Below are positions 34,196 through 43,109 of a stretch of 64,000 nt of DNA, piece by piece. Source of the DNA: Anaerotruncus sp. G3(2012) (GTDB lineage Bacteria; Bacillota; Clostridia; Oscillospirales; Ruminococcaceae); assembly GCF_000403395.2 (NCBI RefSeq), contig NZ_KE159657.1, positions 566,438 to 630,437 on the forward strand, read 5' to 3'. A program made the translations under genes and the position numbers. The number at the start of each line of letters is the position of its first letter. Positions within the stretch are counted from its first letter, which is position 1. A model generated the notes under the pieces. That model ran no database searches. It saw only the letters and a program-made list of their open reading frames with translations, and was not told where the DNA came from.

Positions 34196-35227
34196 ATGCA
34201 ACAACAGGCGATTATTACGGTCAAGGATCTTAGAACCTATTTTTATTCGGATAAACGCTGCAACAAGGTGCTCAACGGGATTTCGTTTGAGCTTTATAAA
34301 GGACGCACCCTCTGTGTGGTCGGGGAATCCGGCTGCGGCAAGAGTGTAACCGCTTCCTCGATCATGCAGCTTCTGCCCAAGCTCTCGCGGATTGAGAGCG
34401 GCAGCATCACCTACCATGCCCCCGATGGGGATATCCGCATCGACCTGCTCGAGCGCAACGGCAAGGAGATGCGCTCCCTGCGCGGCGCGGACATCGCGAT
34501 GATCTTCCAGGACCCGATGACTGCGCTCAACCCGGTCTATACGATCGGCTACCAGATCGGGGAGAATCTTAAATACCACACCACGCTCGATAAGGAAGCC
34601 CGGCGCGCCCGCACCCTTGAGCTGCTGACCCAGATGGGCATTTCCACTCCGGAAAAGCGGATCGACCAGTATCCGCACGAGTTTTCGGGCGGTATGCGTC
34701 AGCGTGCGATGATCGCGATGGCGATGAGCTGCAACCCGAAGGTGCTGATCGCCGACGAGCCGACCACTGCGCTCGATGTGACGATCCAGGCGCAGATTTT
34801 CGAGCTGATGGAAAAGCTCAAGACCGAGCATGACACCGCAGTCATGCTGATTACCCACGACATGGGCGTGGTGAGCGAGCTTGCAGATGATGTGGCGGTC
34901 ATGTACATGGGCAACATCGTCGAGCGGGGATCGGTCAAAGAAGTGCTCAAGCATCCGGCACACCCGTACACCTCGGCGCTGCTGCGGTCGATCCCGGTGC
35001 TCCATAAGGGCAAAAACCAGAACCTCCAGCCGATCCGCGGCTCCACACCGGACCCGTACGACCGTCCGAAGGGGTGCCAGTTTGGCCCGCGGTGCGATTT
35101 CTTCTGTGAGAAGTGCAACGAGATGCCGCCCGAGTCGCCCGTCTGCGCGGGGCATTCGGTCCGTTGCTGGAATGCCGATCAGGTCTATGGCAGCGTGGCG
35201 AAAGCCGGGTCCGAATCAGAAAGGTGA
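34196..35227 (+). CDS. ABC transporter ATP-binding protein (DppD/OppD type)
   Basis: A 343-residue ATPase with Walker A GESGCGKS, Q-loop IFQDPMTALNP, signature FSGGMRQRAM, Walker B VLIADEPTTALD and H-loop LITHD. The C-terminal extension with cysteines (CQFGPRCDFFCEKC) is the oligopeptide-transporter domain that can bind an iron-sulfur cluster. AGGAGGCGAC precedes the ATG. Confidence 0.95.
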   Translation: MQQQAIITVKDLRTYFYSDKRCNKVLNGISFELYKGRTLCVVGESGCGKSVTASSIMQLLPKLSRIESGSITYHAPDGDIRIDLLERNGKEMRSLRGADIAMIFQDPMTALNPVYTIGYQIGENLKYHTTLDKEARRARTLELLTQMGISTPEKRIDQYPHEFSGGMRQRAMIAMAMSCNPKVLIADEPTTALDVTIQAQIFELMEKLKTEHDTAVMLITHDMGVVSELADDVAVMYMGNIVERGSVKEVLKHPAHPYTSALLRSIPVLHKGKNQNLQPIRGSTPDPYDRPKGCQFGPRCDFFCEKCNEMPPESPVCAGHSVRCWNADQVYGSVAKAGSESER

Positions 35228-35237
35228 GGTGAAGAGG

Positions 35238-36269
35238 ATGAGTGTAGCGAACAAGGAAATCCTGCTTGAACTGAGGGGCGTAAAGACCTTCTTCCCAATC
35301 CGCAGCGGTTTTTTCAACAAGATAACAGACCATGTTAAGGCGGTCAACGACATCGACCTCGACATCTACCGGGGGGAAACGCTCGGGCTGGTAGGGGAGT
35401 CGGGCTGCGGAAAAACCACCCTCGGAAAATCGATCATCCAGCTGGTCCACGCCACTGACGGCACCATGATGTATGATTTCGGTGAATCGGGCGGCGGCAA
35501 AAAAGACCTGCGCAAGCTTTCCAAAGAGGACGAGCAGATGCTTCATAAACGCGCGCAGATCGTCTTTCAGGACCCGTACTCCTCGTTAAACCCGTCGTTC
35601 ACCATCTTCCAGTCGCTCGCGGACCCGCTCCGGCACTTCGGCGTCAAGGACAAGGAGGAGCAGCGGAAGATCATCGGTGATATCCTTGAGGCGGTCAACA
35701 TGCGCCGCGAGTATATGGATCGCTATCCGCATGAGTTTTCGGGCGGCCAGCGGCAGCGCATCGGCATTGCGCGGGCGCTCTGCGTCAACCCGGAGATGGT
35801 CGTCTGCGACGAGGCGGTTTCAGCGCTCGACGTTTCGATCCAGGCGCAGGTGCTCAACCTGCTGATGAAGCTCAAAGAGGAACGCAACCTGACTTATATT
35901 TTTATCACCCACAACCTGAGCGTGGTCGAGTATATCAGCGACCGGATCGCGGTCATGTACCTTGGGAAGATTGTCGAGCTGGCGGATACCGAGCAAATCT
36001 TCGACAATACGATGCATCCCTATACCGAGGCGCTGCTTTCGGCAATCCCGATTGTTGACCCGGACCATAAGCACAGCCGGATCGTTCTCGAAGGCGACGT
36101 GCCCAACCCGGTGCGCCCGCCGGACGGATGCCTGTTCCATCCACGCTGCAAAAAGTGCATGGAAATCTGTAAGAAAGAGCGGCCGAAGCTGATTAAGCAC
36201 ACGGTCGAGGGCAAAGACCACTTCTGCGCCTGCCATCTGTATGACAATGGCGTGGCGCAAAAAGGGTGA
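35238..36269 (+). CDS. ABC transporter ATP-binding protein (DppF/OppF type)
   Basis: A 343-residue second ATPase with Walker A GESGCGKT, Q-loop VFQDPYSSLNP, signature FSGGQRQRIG, Walker B MVVCDEAVSALD and the C-terminal cysteine-rich extension (CLFHPRCKKCMEIC). The ATG at 35238 follows GAAGAGG. The stop codon overlaps the GTG of the FAD oxidoreductase gene, joining uptake and metabolism in one transcript. Confidence 0.95.
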   Translation: MSVANKEILLELRGVKTFFPIRSGFFNKITDHVKAVNDIDLDIYRGETLGLVGESGCGKTTLGKSIIQLVHATDGTMMYDFGESGGGKKDLRKLSKEDEQMLHKRAQIVFQDPYSSLNPSFTIFQSLADPLRHFGVKDKEEQRKIIGDILEAVNMRREYMDRYPHEFSGGQRQRIGIARALCVNPEMVVCDEAVSALDVSIQAQVLNLLMKLKEERNLTYIFITHNLSVVEYISDRIAVMYLGKIVELADTEQIFDNTMHPYTEALLSAIPIVDPDHKHSRIVLEGDVPNPVRPPDGCLFHPRCKKCMEICKKERPKLIKHTVEGKDHFCACHLYDNGVAQKG

Positions 36270-37903
36270 GCCGCGCAGCAGAGAGGGAGGCTGTGCGGAT
36301 TTCGGTAGATCACGTCTGTGATGTGCTGGTTGCGGGCGCCGGGATCGCCGGAATTATGGCCGCGATCGAGGCGGCAGAGGCCGGTTGTTCGGTGGTCCTG
36401 CTGAGCAAGGGGGAGACCTTTTCCGGTTCGAGCTTTTATCCTGGGACGTGGGGACTTGGGCTGATCGGCCCGGCAGACCCATCCGACCGGCAGGATCTCG
36501 CAGCCACCATCCGTGAGGTCGGATGCGGCATGGCGGACCCCGCAATGGTGGAGACGTTCGTGGACGGGATTTCCCCGGCAATCGAACGGGTCCGCGGGAT
36601 GGGGGTCAGGCTTCGCCGCGCGCAGAGCAGTGAAAAGGAGTTTATCCCCTGCTTTGACCATAAGCATCGGGACTGGAACGGCATTGAGTTTGCGAGCGCG
36701 CGGGAGGTATTCTCCCAGCGGATGGATGCGCTGGGGATCACCCGGCTGCCCCATTGTGAACTGCTCGAGCTGGTCGTCCGGGACGGGTGTGTCTGCGGTG
36801 CAATCGCAGCGGAGGGGGATTCCCTCCGCTGTTTTGGCTGCAAGGCGTTTGTATTGGCGACCGGTGGGTACGGTTCCCTGTTTGAGGAACGGCTTTGCAC
36901 CGATGATGTCGAAGGGATTGGGCAGGCGCTTGCGCTCCATGCGGGATGCACGCTGGTCAACCTTGAATTTATGCAGATGATGCCGGGTTACCTCTCCCCG
37001 GCGTACAAAACCATCTTTAATGAAAAGACCTTCCGGTTCACCCAGCTTTCGCATCCAGACGGCAGCCCGCTGCTTGATGCGGAAACCGAGAAACTGCTTG
37101 TCCAGCGCTCGACCCACGGGCCGTTTACCGCGCGCTTGGGCTCCAAACTGGTCGACCTCGCAATCTTCCGCGCCTGCCTTGCGGATAAATCGGGCGTGAC
37201 AGTACGGTATCAGGAGACGCTTCGTCAGAATCCGCCTGAGTTTGTCAAAACCTACTTCGACTGGCTTGCAGAAACGAAGCATCTTACAATGGATGACCCA
37301 ATTCAGATCGGGATTTTTGCGCACGCGGCGAATGGCGGGGTTCGGATTGCGCCGGATGGTTCTACCGGCGTCCCAGGGCTGTTCGCCTGCGGGGAAGCTA
37401 CTGGTGGGATGCATGGAGCGGACCGGATTGGTGGGCTTTCGACCGCGAATGGACTGGTATTTGGCGGCAAGGCCGGGCGTGCGGCAGCGGTATTTTGCCG
37501 GCAGGCGGAGTGCCCTCCTGTAGATGTTCTGTTTGACCTGTGGCATACACCGGCCCCTGGACAACCGCTCGAATGCCTGCGGGCGGCGATGACCCGGGCG
37601 GCGATGATCGAACGGGAGGAGACCGGTCTTGCGGCCGCGGAACAGGAGGTCACCGAGATGCAGAAAGGGCTGGCCAAAATGCCGGGCGGTGCGGTGCGGC
37701 AGGTTGCAGAGTCGCGCAGGCTGGCGCTGCGGTTCGAGACTGCGCTTGCGATTCTCAAAGCCGCGCGGCTGCGGCGGGAGAGCCGAGGCTCCCACTATCG
37801 AAGCGACTTCCCGCAGCAGGATCCGGAACAGGCATACCCAATCCTAGTCAAGAAAACAGACAGCGGAACCACCGCCCAATTTCAGGAGGGATGGCAGGGA
37901 TGA
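36266..37903 (+). CDS. FAD-dependent oxidoreductase, fumarate reductase/aspartate oxidase fold
   Basis: A 545-residue soluble flavoprotein of the FRD/SDH flavoprotein superfamily. It has the dinucleotide motif GAGIAGIMAA, the substrate-loop SGSSFYPGTWG, ATGGYG, and the C-terminal CGEATGGMHGADRIGGLSTANGL, which places the isoalloxazine and holds an active-site Arg/His pair as in L-aspartate oxidase. The native substrate is not evident. The GTG at 36266 overlaps the oppF-type stop, with no clear binding site; GTG 36293 is too close to GGGAGG. The start is therefore uncertain. It overlaps the next gene by ATGA. Confidence 0.85.
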   Translation: MSRAAEREAVRISVDHVCDVLVAGAGIAGIMAAIEAAEAGCSVVLLSKGETFSGSSFYPGTWGLGLIGPADPSDRQDLAATIREVGCGMADPAMVETFVDGISPAIERVRGMGVRLRRAQSSEKEFIPCFDHKHRDWNGIEFASAREVFSQRMDALGITRLPHCELLELVVRDGCVCGAIAAEGDSLRCFGCKAFVLATGGYGSLFEERLCTDDVEGIGQALALHAGCTLVNLEFMQMMPGYLSPAYKTIFNEKTFRFTQLSHPDGSPLLDAETEKLLVQRSTHGPFTARLGSKLVDLAIFRACLADKSGVTVRYQETLRQNPPEFVKTYFDWLAETKHLTMDDPIQIGIFAHAANGGVRIAPDGSTGVPGLFACGEATGGMHGADRIGGLSTANGLVFGGKAGRAAAVFCRQAECPPVDVLFDLWHTPAPGQPLECLRAAMTRAAMIEREETGLAAAEQEVTEMQKGLAKMPGGAVRQVAESRRLALRFETALAILKAARLRRESRGSHYRSDFPQQDPEQAYPILVKKTDSGTTAQFQEGWQG

Positions 37904-38868
37904 TTACCCCGCAGGAATTAGAACAGTTAAAAACCTATCAAGGTACAAACCCCATGCCGGAAGACTTTGATGCCTTCTGGGCAGCGCGCATGGAAGAGGC
38001 GGAGTCGGTCCCGCTCGACTGGGAACTAAACCCGGCGGCGGTCCCATCCTACCCGACCTGCGATTTCCTGGACCTCTGGTTTACCGGAATGGGCGGCGCG
38101 CGCCTTTATGCGAAATATCTCAAGCCACGTTTGGATCAGCCGGTCCCGTTGGTACTCCAGTTTCATGGGTACCCAGGGGCGGGCAGAAGCTGGCTCGAGC
38201 AGGCGTCGTTCGCGGGGATGGGCTGCGCCCTGATCGCGCTCGACTGCCCGGGCCAGGGCGGACTGGGGCAGGACATCGGCGGCTACACCGGCACGACGGT
38301 CACAGGGCATATTGTGGCGGGCCTGGATGGCGATCCCAAAGAGATGTACTATGTCCGCCTGCACCAGAATATCCGTATTCTGGCGCGGATCGTCCGGAAG
38401 CTGGAAGGGATCGACCTGAACCGGGTCTATGTCAATGGTGCATCACAGGGCGGCGGCATCGGGATTGCATGTGCCGCGCTCAATCCCGACCTGATCCGCA
38501 AAGCAGCGATTCTTTACCCGTTCCTGAGCGACTACCAGAAGGTCTGGGAGCTGGGTGCGGACCAGATTGCCTACGAAGGCATCCGATATTATTTCCGCTG
38601 GTTTGACCCCACAGGCGAGCGGAAAACCGAAACTTTTACCAAGCTGGGATATATTGATTCCCATAATTTTGCACATCTGGTGAGATGCGAGGTTTTGTTT
38701 GGCACCGGGCTTTCGGATACGATCTGCCCGCCTGCGACCCAATTTGCGGTTTACAACAACCTTACCTGCAAAAAGCAGCATCATTTTTATCCCGAGTTTG
38801 AGCATGAGGAGATTCAGGCGTTTGATGATCTGATTCTCGATTTCTTCGGAGGGGGGGAGACGGTGTGA
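37900..38868 (+). CDS. Acetyl-xylan esterase (AXE1/CE7) family hydrolase
   Basis: A 322-residue alpha/beta hydrolase without signal peptide, hence cytosolic. It carries the family triad: nucleophile in GASQGG (near residue 190), aspartate in GLSDTICPP and histidine in EFEHEEI. CE7 enzymes deacetylate imported xylo-oligosaccharides or cephalosporin C and act on small acetyl esters, so the transported ligand may be O-acetylated. The ATG at 37900 is about 10 bases after AGGAGGG and overlaps the previous stop. The next gene is a paralogue that overlaps by GTGA. Confidence 0.9.
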   Translation: MITPQELEQLKTYQGTNPMPEDFDAFWAARMEEAESVPLDWELNPAAVPSYPTCDFLDLWFTGMGGARLYAKYLKPRLDQPVPLVLQFHGYPGAGRSWLEQASFAGMGCALIALDCPGQGGLGQDIGGYTGTTVTGHIVAGLDGDPKEMYYVRLHQNIRILARIVRKLEGIDLNRVYVNGASQGGGIGIACAALNPDLIRKAAILYPFLSDYQKVWELGADQIAYEGIRYYFRWFDPTGERKTETFTKLGYIDSHNFAHLVRCEVLFGTGLSDTICPPATQFAVYNNLTCKKQHHFYPEFEHEEIQAFDDLILDFFGGGETV

Positions 38869-39779
38869 GCATTCCCGAGACAGTCAAGACACTCGAAAGC
38901 TACTCCGGAAGCTCGTTCTGCCCGGAGGATTTCACCGCGTTCTGGAAGGAGCAGAACCAGAATGCGGCCCAGCCCCGTCCAGTGGTTTGGAACCGGGTTC
39001 CCTTCCACAATCCGATGGCTGACTATTGGGAGCTGTCCTTCCCTGCAACCGATGGGGAACTGCTGACCGCGCGTTTTCTGCGGCCGAAACAGGGGACGCC
39101 GGCGCCAGTTGTACTGATGTTTCATGACCATGCACGCAGGACGCGCGGCTGGCACCATATGACCCGGTTTATCGCGCTGGGTTATGCGGTGCTGGCGCTG
39201 GAAAACAGGGAAGGCTGCTACAGTCTGACCAAAGGATGGGAGGATGGGCCTGCCGGGCTGTCACTCACACAGCTTTATACCGACGCACTCACCGCCGCCC
39301 ATCTCGCAGGGACACTCCCGGGGGTAGACAGCACGCGGATGCTGGCATGGGGCGAAGGGCTTGGCGGCGGGCTGGCAATCGTGACCGCCGCAATGCTCCC
39401 GGATCGGGTCGTAAAGTGTGCCGCTCTGCATCCAATGCCCGCAGATTTTTATAAGGTGTGGGAATCCGGTGTGCGCGAGGGGCTTTGCGCCGGACTGCGG
39501 GAGCAGTTCCGCAATGACGATCCGGCCCACGACAAGGAGGAGGCATTGTTCCGGGCGCTCGGCTACGTGGACCTTTGCGGTTTTGCTCCACTTTTGCGTG
39601 GGGAATTGCTGCTCGGTACAGGGCTGATGGATACTGTTGCGCTGCCTGCGGCACAGTATGCGGTCTACAATCGGGCAGGCTGTCCAAAGCGGCATCTGGT
39701 TTATCCGAACTATCTGCACGAACGGATCAACTTTTTTGAAAATGAACTGGTCGGGTTCTTCCGTCTTGCGTTTGATTAA
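38865..39779 (+). CDS. AXE1-family paralogue without nucleophile serine
   Basis: A 304-residue paralogue of the preceding esterase, similar throughout (both start with TLESYSGSSFCPEDF-like or TYQGTNPMPEDF segments and share the LMD/LSD and C-terminal H motifs). The nucleophile elbow reads GEGLGG where the partner has GASQGG, so serine is replaced by glycine. The aspartate (LMDTVALPA) and histidine (YLHERI) remain. Hydrolysis by the normal route is not possible; a binding, regulatory or heteromeric role is inferred. It starts at a GTG overlapping the previous stop after a GGAGGGGGGGAGA Shine-Dalgarno. Confidence 0.88.
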   Translation: MSIPETVKTLESYSGSSFCPEDFTAFWKEQNQNAAQPRPVVWNRVPFHNPMADYWELSFPATDGELLTARFLRPKQGTPAPVVLMFHDHARRTRGWHHMTRFIALGYAVLALENREGCYSLTKGWEDGPAGLSLTQLYTDALTAAHLAGTLPGVDSTRMLAWGEGLGGGLAIVTAAMLPDRVVKCAALHPMPADFYKVWESGVREGLCAGLREQFRNDDPAHDKEEALFRALGYVDLCGFAPLLRGELLLGTGLMDTVALPAAQYAVYNRAGCPKRHLVYPNYLHERINFFENELVGFFRLAFD

Positions 39780-39787
39780 AAAGGTGT

Positions 39788-39822
39788 AGAGGGGGCTTTT
39801 GCGGGAGAAAAAAGCCCTCTTT
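39788..39822 (+). terminator. Hairpin before the Gfo/Idh gene
   Basis: AGAGGGGGCTTTT (39788-39800) pairs with AAAAAGCCCTCT (39809-39820) and is followed by TTAT. It may end or attenuate the esterase operon; no strong promoter is seen between it and the next gene. Confidence 0.5.
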
Positions 39823-39877
39823 ATCAGAGATAAAAAACAGGGTTCGACGCCTCTCTGAACCGAAAGGGGGAACGATT

Positions 39878-41002
39878 ATGCTGAAGCTCGGATTTGCCGG
39901 GATTGGCATGATTGCAAAAAAATATATCGGCCTGATCTGCCAGGGGCAGGTCCCCGGTGTAGAGGTCACCGCATTGTGCAGCCGCAGCCTGGAGAATATC
40001 CAGGAAGCAGTCCGCTCCTGCGGGCTGACCAATGCCGCAGTTTTTACCGATTACAGTGAACTGCTTCGTTCGGGTGCGGCGGACGCGGTGGTGATCTGCA
40101 CGCCGAATGGGCAGCATCCGTCGATGACGCAGGCCGCGCTCGAGGCAGGGCTGCATGTGCTGACCGAAAAGCCGGCCGGCATCTGGATGGATGAAATTGA
40201 CCGGGCAGTCGCGGCGCTCGAACAGCGTCCGGAGCTGGTGGGCGGCGTGATGTATAACCGCCGGATGTCCAAAGCCTACCGCAAGGTCAAGTCGCTCATT
40301 CAGGAGGGTTTTCTCGGCGAGCTGGTGCGCGCAACCTGGCTGATTACCACCCTTTACCGCCCAAACGCTTACTATGCGTCGGGCGCGTGGCGCGGAAGCT
40401 GGCAGGGGGAGGGCGGCGGACTGCTGATGACGCAGGTATCCCACCAGCTCGATCTCCTTCAATGGCTCTGCGGGATGCCGGTTTCGGTTCTGGCACGTTG
40501 TGGGACGGTCAACCGTCCGATCGAGGTGGAAAACGAAGCGGAACTGCTCCTGACCTTCGCAAATGGGGCACATGGACAGTTTATCGCGTCCGGACATGAG
40601 CAGCCCGGCACCGACCGCCTTGAAATTTGCGGGACCAAAGGCAGAATCGTGGTCACCGACGGCAGGGAAGTCGAGATCTGCCGTCTCGCACAGGAAGAGC
40701 GGGCGTTTACCATTTCCTGTACCCAGCCGTTTGGGGAAATTCCCAGCACTGTTGAGCGGCTTTCATTCGATGACGGGACGAACGAAATTCAGCAGGCAGC
40801 TGCGCTCGCTAACTTTGCGGAGGCGGTCGCAGGGCGGTCCCCCATTATGTGCAGCCTACAGGAAGGGGTGCGGTCTCTCCAGATGATCCAAGCGGCCTAT
40901 CTTTCTCACTGGAACCGGTCGGAGATGGCGATACCAGCCGATCCCAAAGCGTTTCCGGCTGCACTGGAGGAACGCGGGTTTGGCCGTTCCCGATCAATCT
41001 GA
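39878..41002 (+). CDS. Gfo/Idh/MocA family oxidoreductase
   Basis: A 374-residue NAD(P)-dependent dehydrogenase. The N-terminal Rossmann fold begins LGFAGIGMIAKKY (GxGxxA type); the conserved EKP lies in LTEKPAGI, and the catalytic-region histidine in TQVSHQLDLL. The family oxidises or reduces sugars, inositols and sugar acids. GAAAGGGGGA precedes the ATG. Its position behind the esterase pair suggests it handles the sugar part of the same substrate. Confidence 0.9.
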   Translation: MLKLGFAGIGMIAKKYIGLICQGQVPGVEVTALCSRSLENIQEAVRSCGLTNAAVFTDYSELLRSGAADAVVICTPNGQHPSMTQAALEAGLHVLTEKPAGIWMDEIDRAVAALEQRPELVGGVMYNRRMSKAYRKVKSLIQEGFLGELVRATWLITTLYRPNAYYASGAWRGSWQGEGGGLLMTQVSHQLDLLQWLCGMPVSVLARCGTVNRPIEVENEAELLLTFANGAHGQFIASGHEQPGTDRLEICGTKGRIVVTDGREVEICRLAQEERAFTISCTQPFGEIPSTVERLSFDDGTNEIQQAAALANFAEAVAGRSPIMCSLQEGVRSLQMIQAAYLSHWNRSEMAIPADPKAFPAALEERGFGRSRSI

Positions 41003-41126
41003 AGTTTGGAAAATCCCAAAACAGACGAGAATCCAGCAGGCAGCCCATATTGACGAACTTCTCGAAAAATGCAGAAAGCCGGCACCACCCGATGCTGCGC
41101 AGGTAGTTGCCATAACGGGTTTCCTG

Positions 41127-41159
41127 AGCCACCGCCTTTGGCGATGGCTTTCCTTTTTT
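41127..41159 (+). terminator. Terminator after the Gfo/Idh gene
   Basis: AGCCACCGCC (41127-41136) and GGCGATGGCT (41140-41149) form a 10-bp stem with one mismatch, followed by TTCCTTTTTTC. The remaining 378-base gap holds only the hprK promoter. Confidence 0.7.
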
Positions 41160-41234
41160 CTTCGTATTCTAAAAAGCGGGAAGAAAGAATGGTGAAAGTT
41201 TGGCAAAATAATTGGGCGGTGTCCAAAATATTGA

Positions 41235-41263
41235 TTGAAAGATGAGCGGTTTTGCGCTATAAT
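41235..41263 (+). promoter_or_regulatory. Promoter of the hprK operon
   Basis: TTGAAA at 41235, 17 bases and a perfect TATAAT at 41258. The leader to hprK is about 110 bases; no riboswitch recognised. Confidence 0.7.
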
Positions 41264-41380
41264 ATGCCCAGAAGAATCTATACAGAAGCAAAATGCATTT
41301 GCAGCCGTGTTTCAAGGTCAACTGGGAAATGAAGCAAACACGCGGCAATGGAAAACATAAAAAACGAGGATGGTGTATAG

Positions 41381-42334
41381 GTGGCTACAAAATTTATCGT
41401 CCCTCTGCAAAAACTCATCAAGATTTTTAATCTTGAGGTGCTGTACCTTCCGAAGGAAGCTGGAGATATCTCGATTTCTTCCCCCGAAATCGACCGTCCT
41501 GGCCTGCCGTTGAGCGGCTTTTTCGATTATTTTGACAACCAGCGGATACAGATTATGGGCAAAAGCGAGCTGGCATTTCTCGAGCAGTTTGATGAAGCGG
41601 AGCGTGCCCGGCGGATCGACAACTATTTTGCCAACAAGCCGCCCGCAGTGGTAATCACCCGCAATCTGGACTTCCCACCCCGCATCCGGGATGCTGCGGA
41701 GAAAAATGAGGTCGCGCTGCTGCGCACCTCGGAGGGTACTTCATCCTTCCTCGCAGCCCTGATCGCGGAACTGAACGTCGAGCTTGCGCCGCGGGTTACC
41801 CGGCATGGGGTGCTGGTCGAAGTATACGGCGAAGGAATCCTGCTGATGGGGGAGAGCGGGGTCGGAAAGAGCGAAGCCGCGATCGAGCTGGTCAAGCGCG
41901 GGCACCGGTTGATTGCTGATGATGCGGTCGAGCTGCGGCGGGTCTCCAACAAATCCATCGTCGGTTCCTCGCCTGAAAATATCCGCCACTTTATGGAGCT
42001 GCGCGGGGTCGGGATTATCAATGCGCGCCGTCTGTTCGGCATCGGCGCAGTCAAGATGACCGAAAAGATCAATATGCTGGTCCAGCTCGAACAGTGGGAT
42101 GCGAGCAAGGTCTACGACCGCATGGGCATGAACGACGAATACACTGATGTGCTCGGCATTCAAATCCCATCGCTCACCATCCCGGTGAAGCCGGGGCGGA
42201 ATATCGCAATCATCATTGAGGTAGCTGCGATGAACAACCGTCAGAAACGGATGGGCTACAATGCCGCGCAGGAGCTGCTCGAAAAGCTCGGCATGGTGGA
42301 ACCGGACGGTGGCTCCGACTGGAGCTCGTTCTGA
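41381..42334 (+). CDS. hprK: HPr kinase/phosphorylase
   Basis: Bifunctional sensor enzyme that phosphorylates HPr on Ser46 at high fructose-1,6-bisphosphate and removes the phosphate at high phosphate, controlling catabolite repression in Firmicutes. The 317 residues have the catalytic Walker A GESGVGKSE and the signature RGVGIINARRLFG near residue 207. The start is a GTG. The only HPr in this window (9215) has Arg at 46, so the usual target must be encoded elsewhere or the kinase has another role. First gene of a row running to about 47.2 kb. Confidence 0.95.
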   Translation: MATKFIVPLQKLIKIFNLEVLYLPKEAGDISISSPEIDRPGLPLSGFFDYFDNQRIQIMGKSELAFLEQFDEAERARRIDNYFANKPPAVVITRNLDFPPRIRDAAEKNEVALLRTSEGTSSFLAALIAELNVELAPRVTRHGVLVEVYGEGILLMGESGVGKSEAAIELVKRGHRLIADDAVELRRVSNKSIVGSSPENIRHFMELRGVGIINARRLFGIGAVKMTEKINMLVQLEQWDASKVYDRMGMNDEYTDVLGIQIPSLTIPVKPGRNIAIIIEVAAMNNRQKRMGYNAAQELLEKLGMVEPDGGSDWSSF

Positions 42335-42355
42335 TAGAGAAAGGAGGCGGCCGCT

Positions 42356-43099
42356 GTGGAGGTTGTTGCGGAAACTCATTGCCATACCTGCGCGTGTGAC
42401 CATGCATTCAGTACCCTGTACGAAAATGTACGTTATGCCGCCGCAATCGGGATGCCATTCCTCTGCATCACCGAGCATGCCCCGGCGATGACCGACGGGC
42501 CGCATGAGTGGTTTTTCCGGAATCTGCCCAAGGTGGTTCCCGAGCGGCTGGATGGGGTGGTGGTACTCAGAGGTGCAGAGGCGAATATTATGGATTATGA
42601 TGGAGGGCTGGACCTCTCTGCCCGCTCATTGGAACAGCTGGACTGGGTAATCGCATCCTACCACACGGTCTGTATCCAGCCGTCCACTGTGGAGGACCAC
42701 ACGCGCGGTTGGCTGGCCATAGCGGAAAACCCGCTGGTGGATGTGATCGGGCACTGTGGGGACGCGCGCTATCCGTTCGACATGGATACAGTGATGCGGG
42801 CATTTGCCCGGAACGGCAAGATTGTCGAGATCAACGCGCACTCGTTTTCCGCCCGGCCTGGTTCCCGGGAGCGCTGCCGGGAGGTCGCACTGGCCTGCAA
42901 GCGTCAGGGTGTGCGGATTGTTTGCAGTTCGGATGCGCATTTTTTTACCGAGATCGGGCAGGTCGGCCCGGCGCTCGAGATGCTTCGGGAGATTGCTTTT
43001 CCCGAAGAGCTGGTCTTGAACACTGATTACGACCGGTTCCTCGCGGTTGCGCGGGAAAAATCCGGCAGAAGGCTCATAGAAACAGAATCGGAAAGATGA
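42356..43099 (+). CDS. PHP-domain phosphatase (YcdX type)
   Basis: A 247-residue metal-dependent phosphoesterase. PHP metal ligands are seen in AETHCHTCACDH, ITEHAP, ASYHTV, VIGHCGD and SSDAHF. The YcdX-type proteins bind a trinuclear zinc centre; the substrate is unknown. The start is a GTG after AAAGGAGGCGGCC. It lies 21 bases behind hprK and 10 bases ahead of the glucokinase gene. Confidence 0.88.
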   Translation: MEVVAETHCHTCACDHAFSTLYENVRYAAAIGMPFLCITEHAPAMTDGPHEWFFRNLPKVVPERLDGVVVLRGAEANIMDYDGGLDLSARSLEQLDWVIASYHTVCIQPSTVEDHTRGWLAIAENPLVDVIGHCGDARYPFDMDTVMRAFARNGKIVEINAHSFSARPGSRERCREVALACKRQGVRIVCSSDAHFFTEIGQVGPALEMLREIAFPEELVLNTDYDRFLAVAREKSGRRLIETESER

Positions 43100-43109
43100 G
43101 GTGCAAAGG

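Noticed and set aside
33224..35155. Long open frame of 643 codons on the minus strand
   Set aside because: It lies antisense to two clear ABC transporter genes, has no ribosome binding site and its His/Asp/Arg-rich translation is the usual shadow of GC-rich coding DNA.
36020..37795. Open frame of 591 codons opposite the flavoprotein gene
   Set aside because: Antisense shadow; the plus-strand gene has all FAD motifs.
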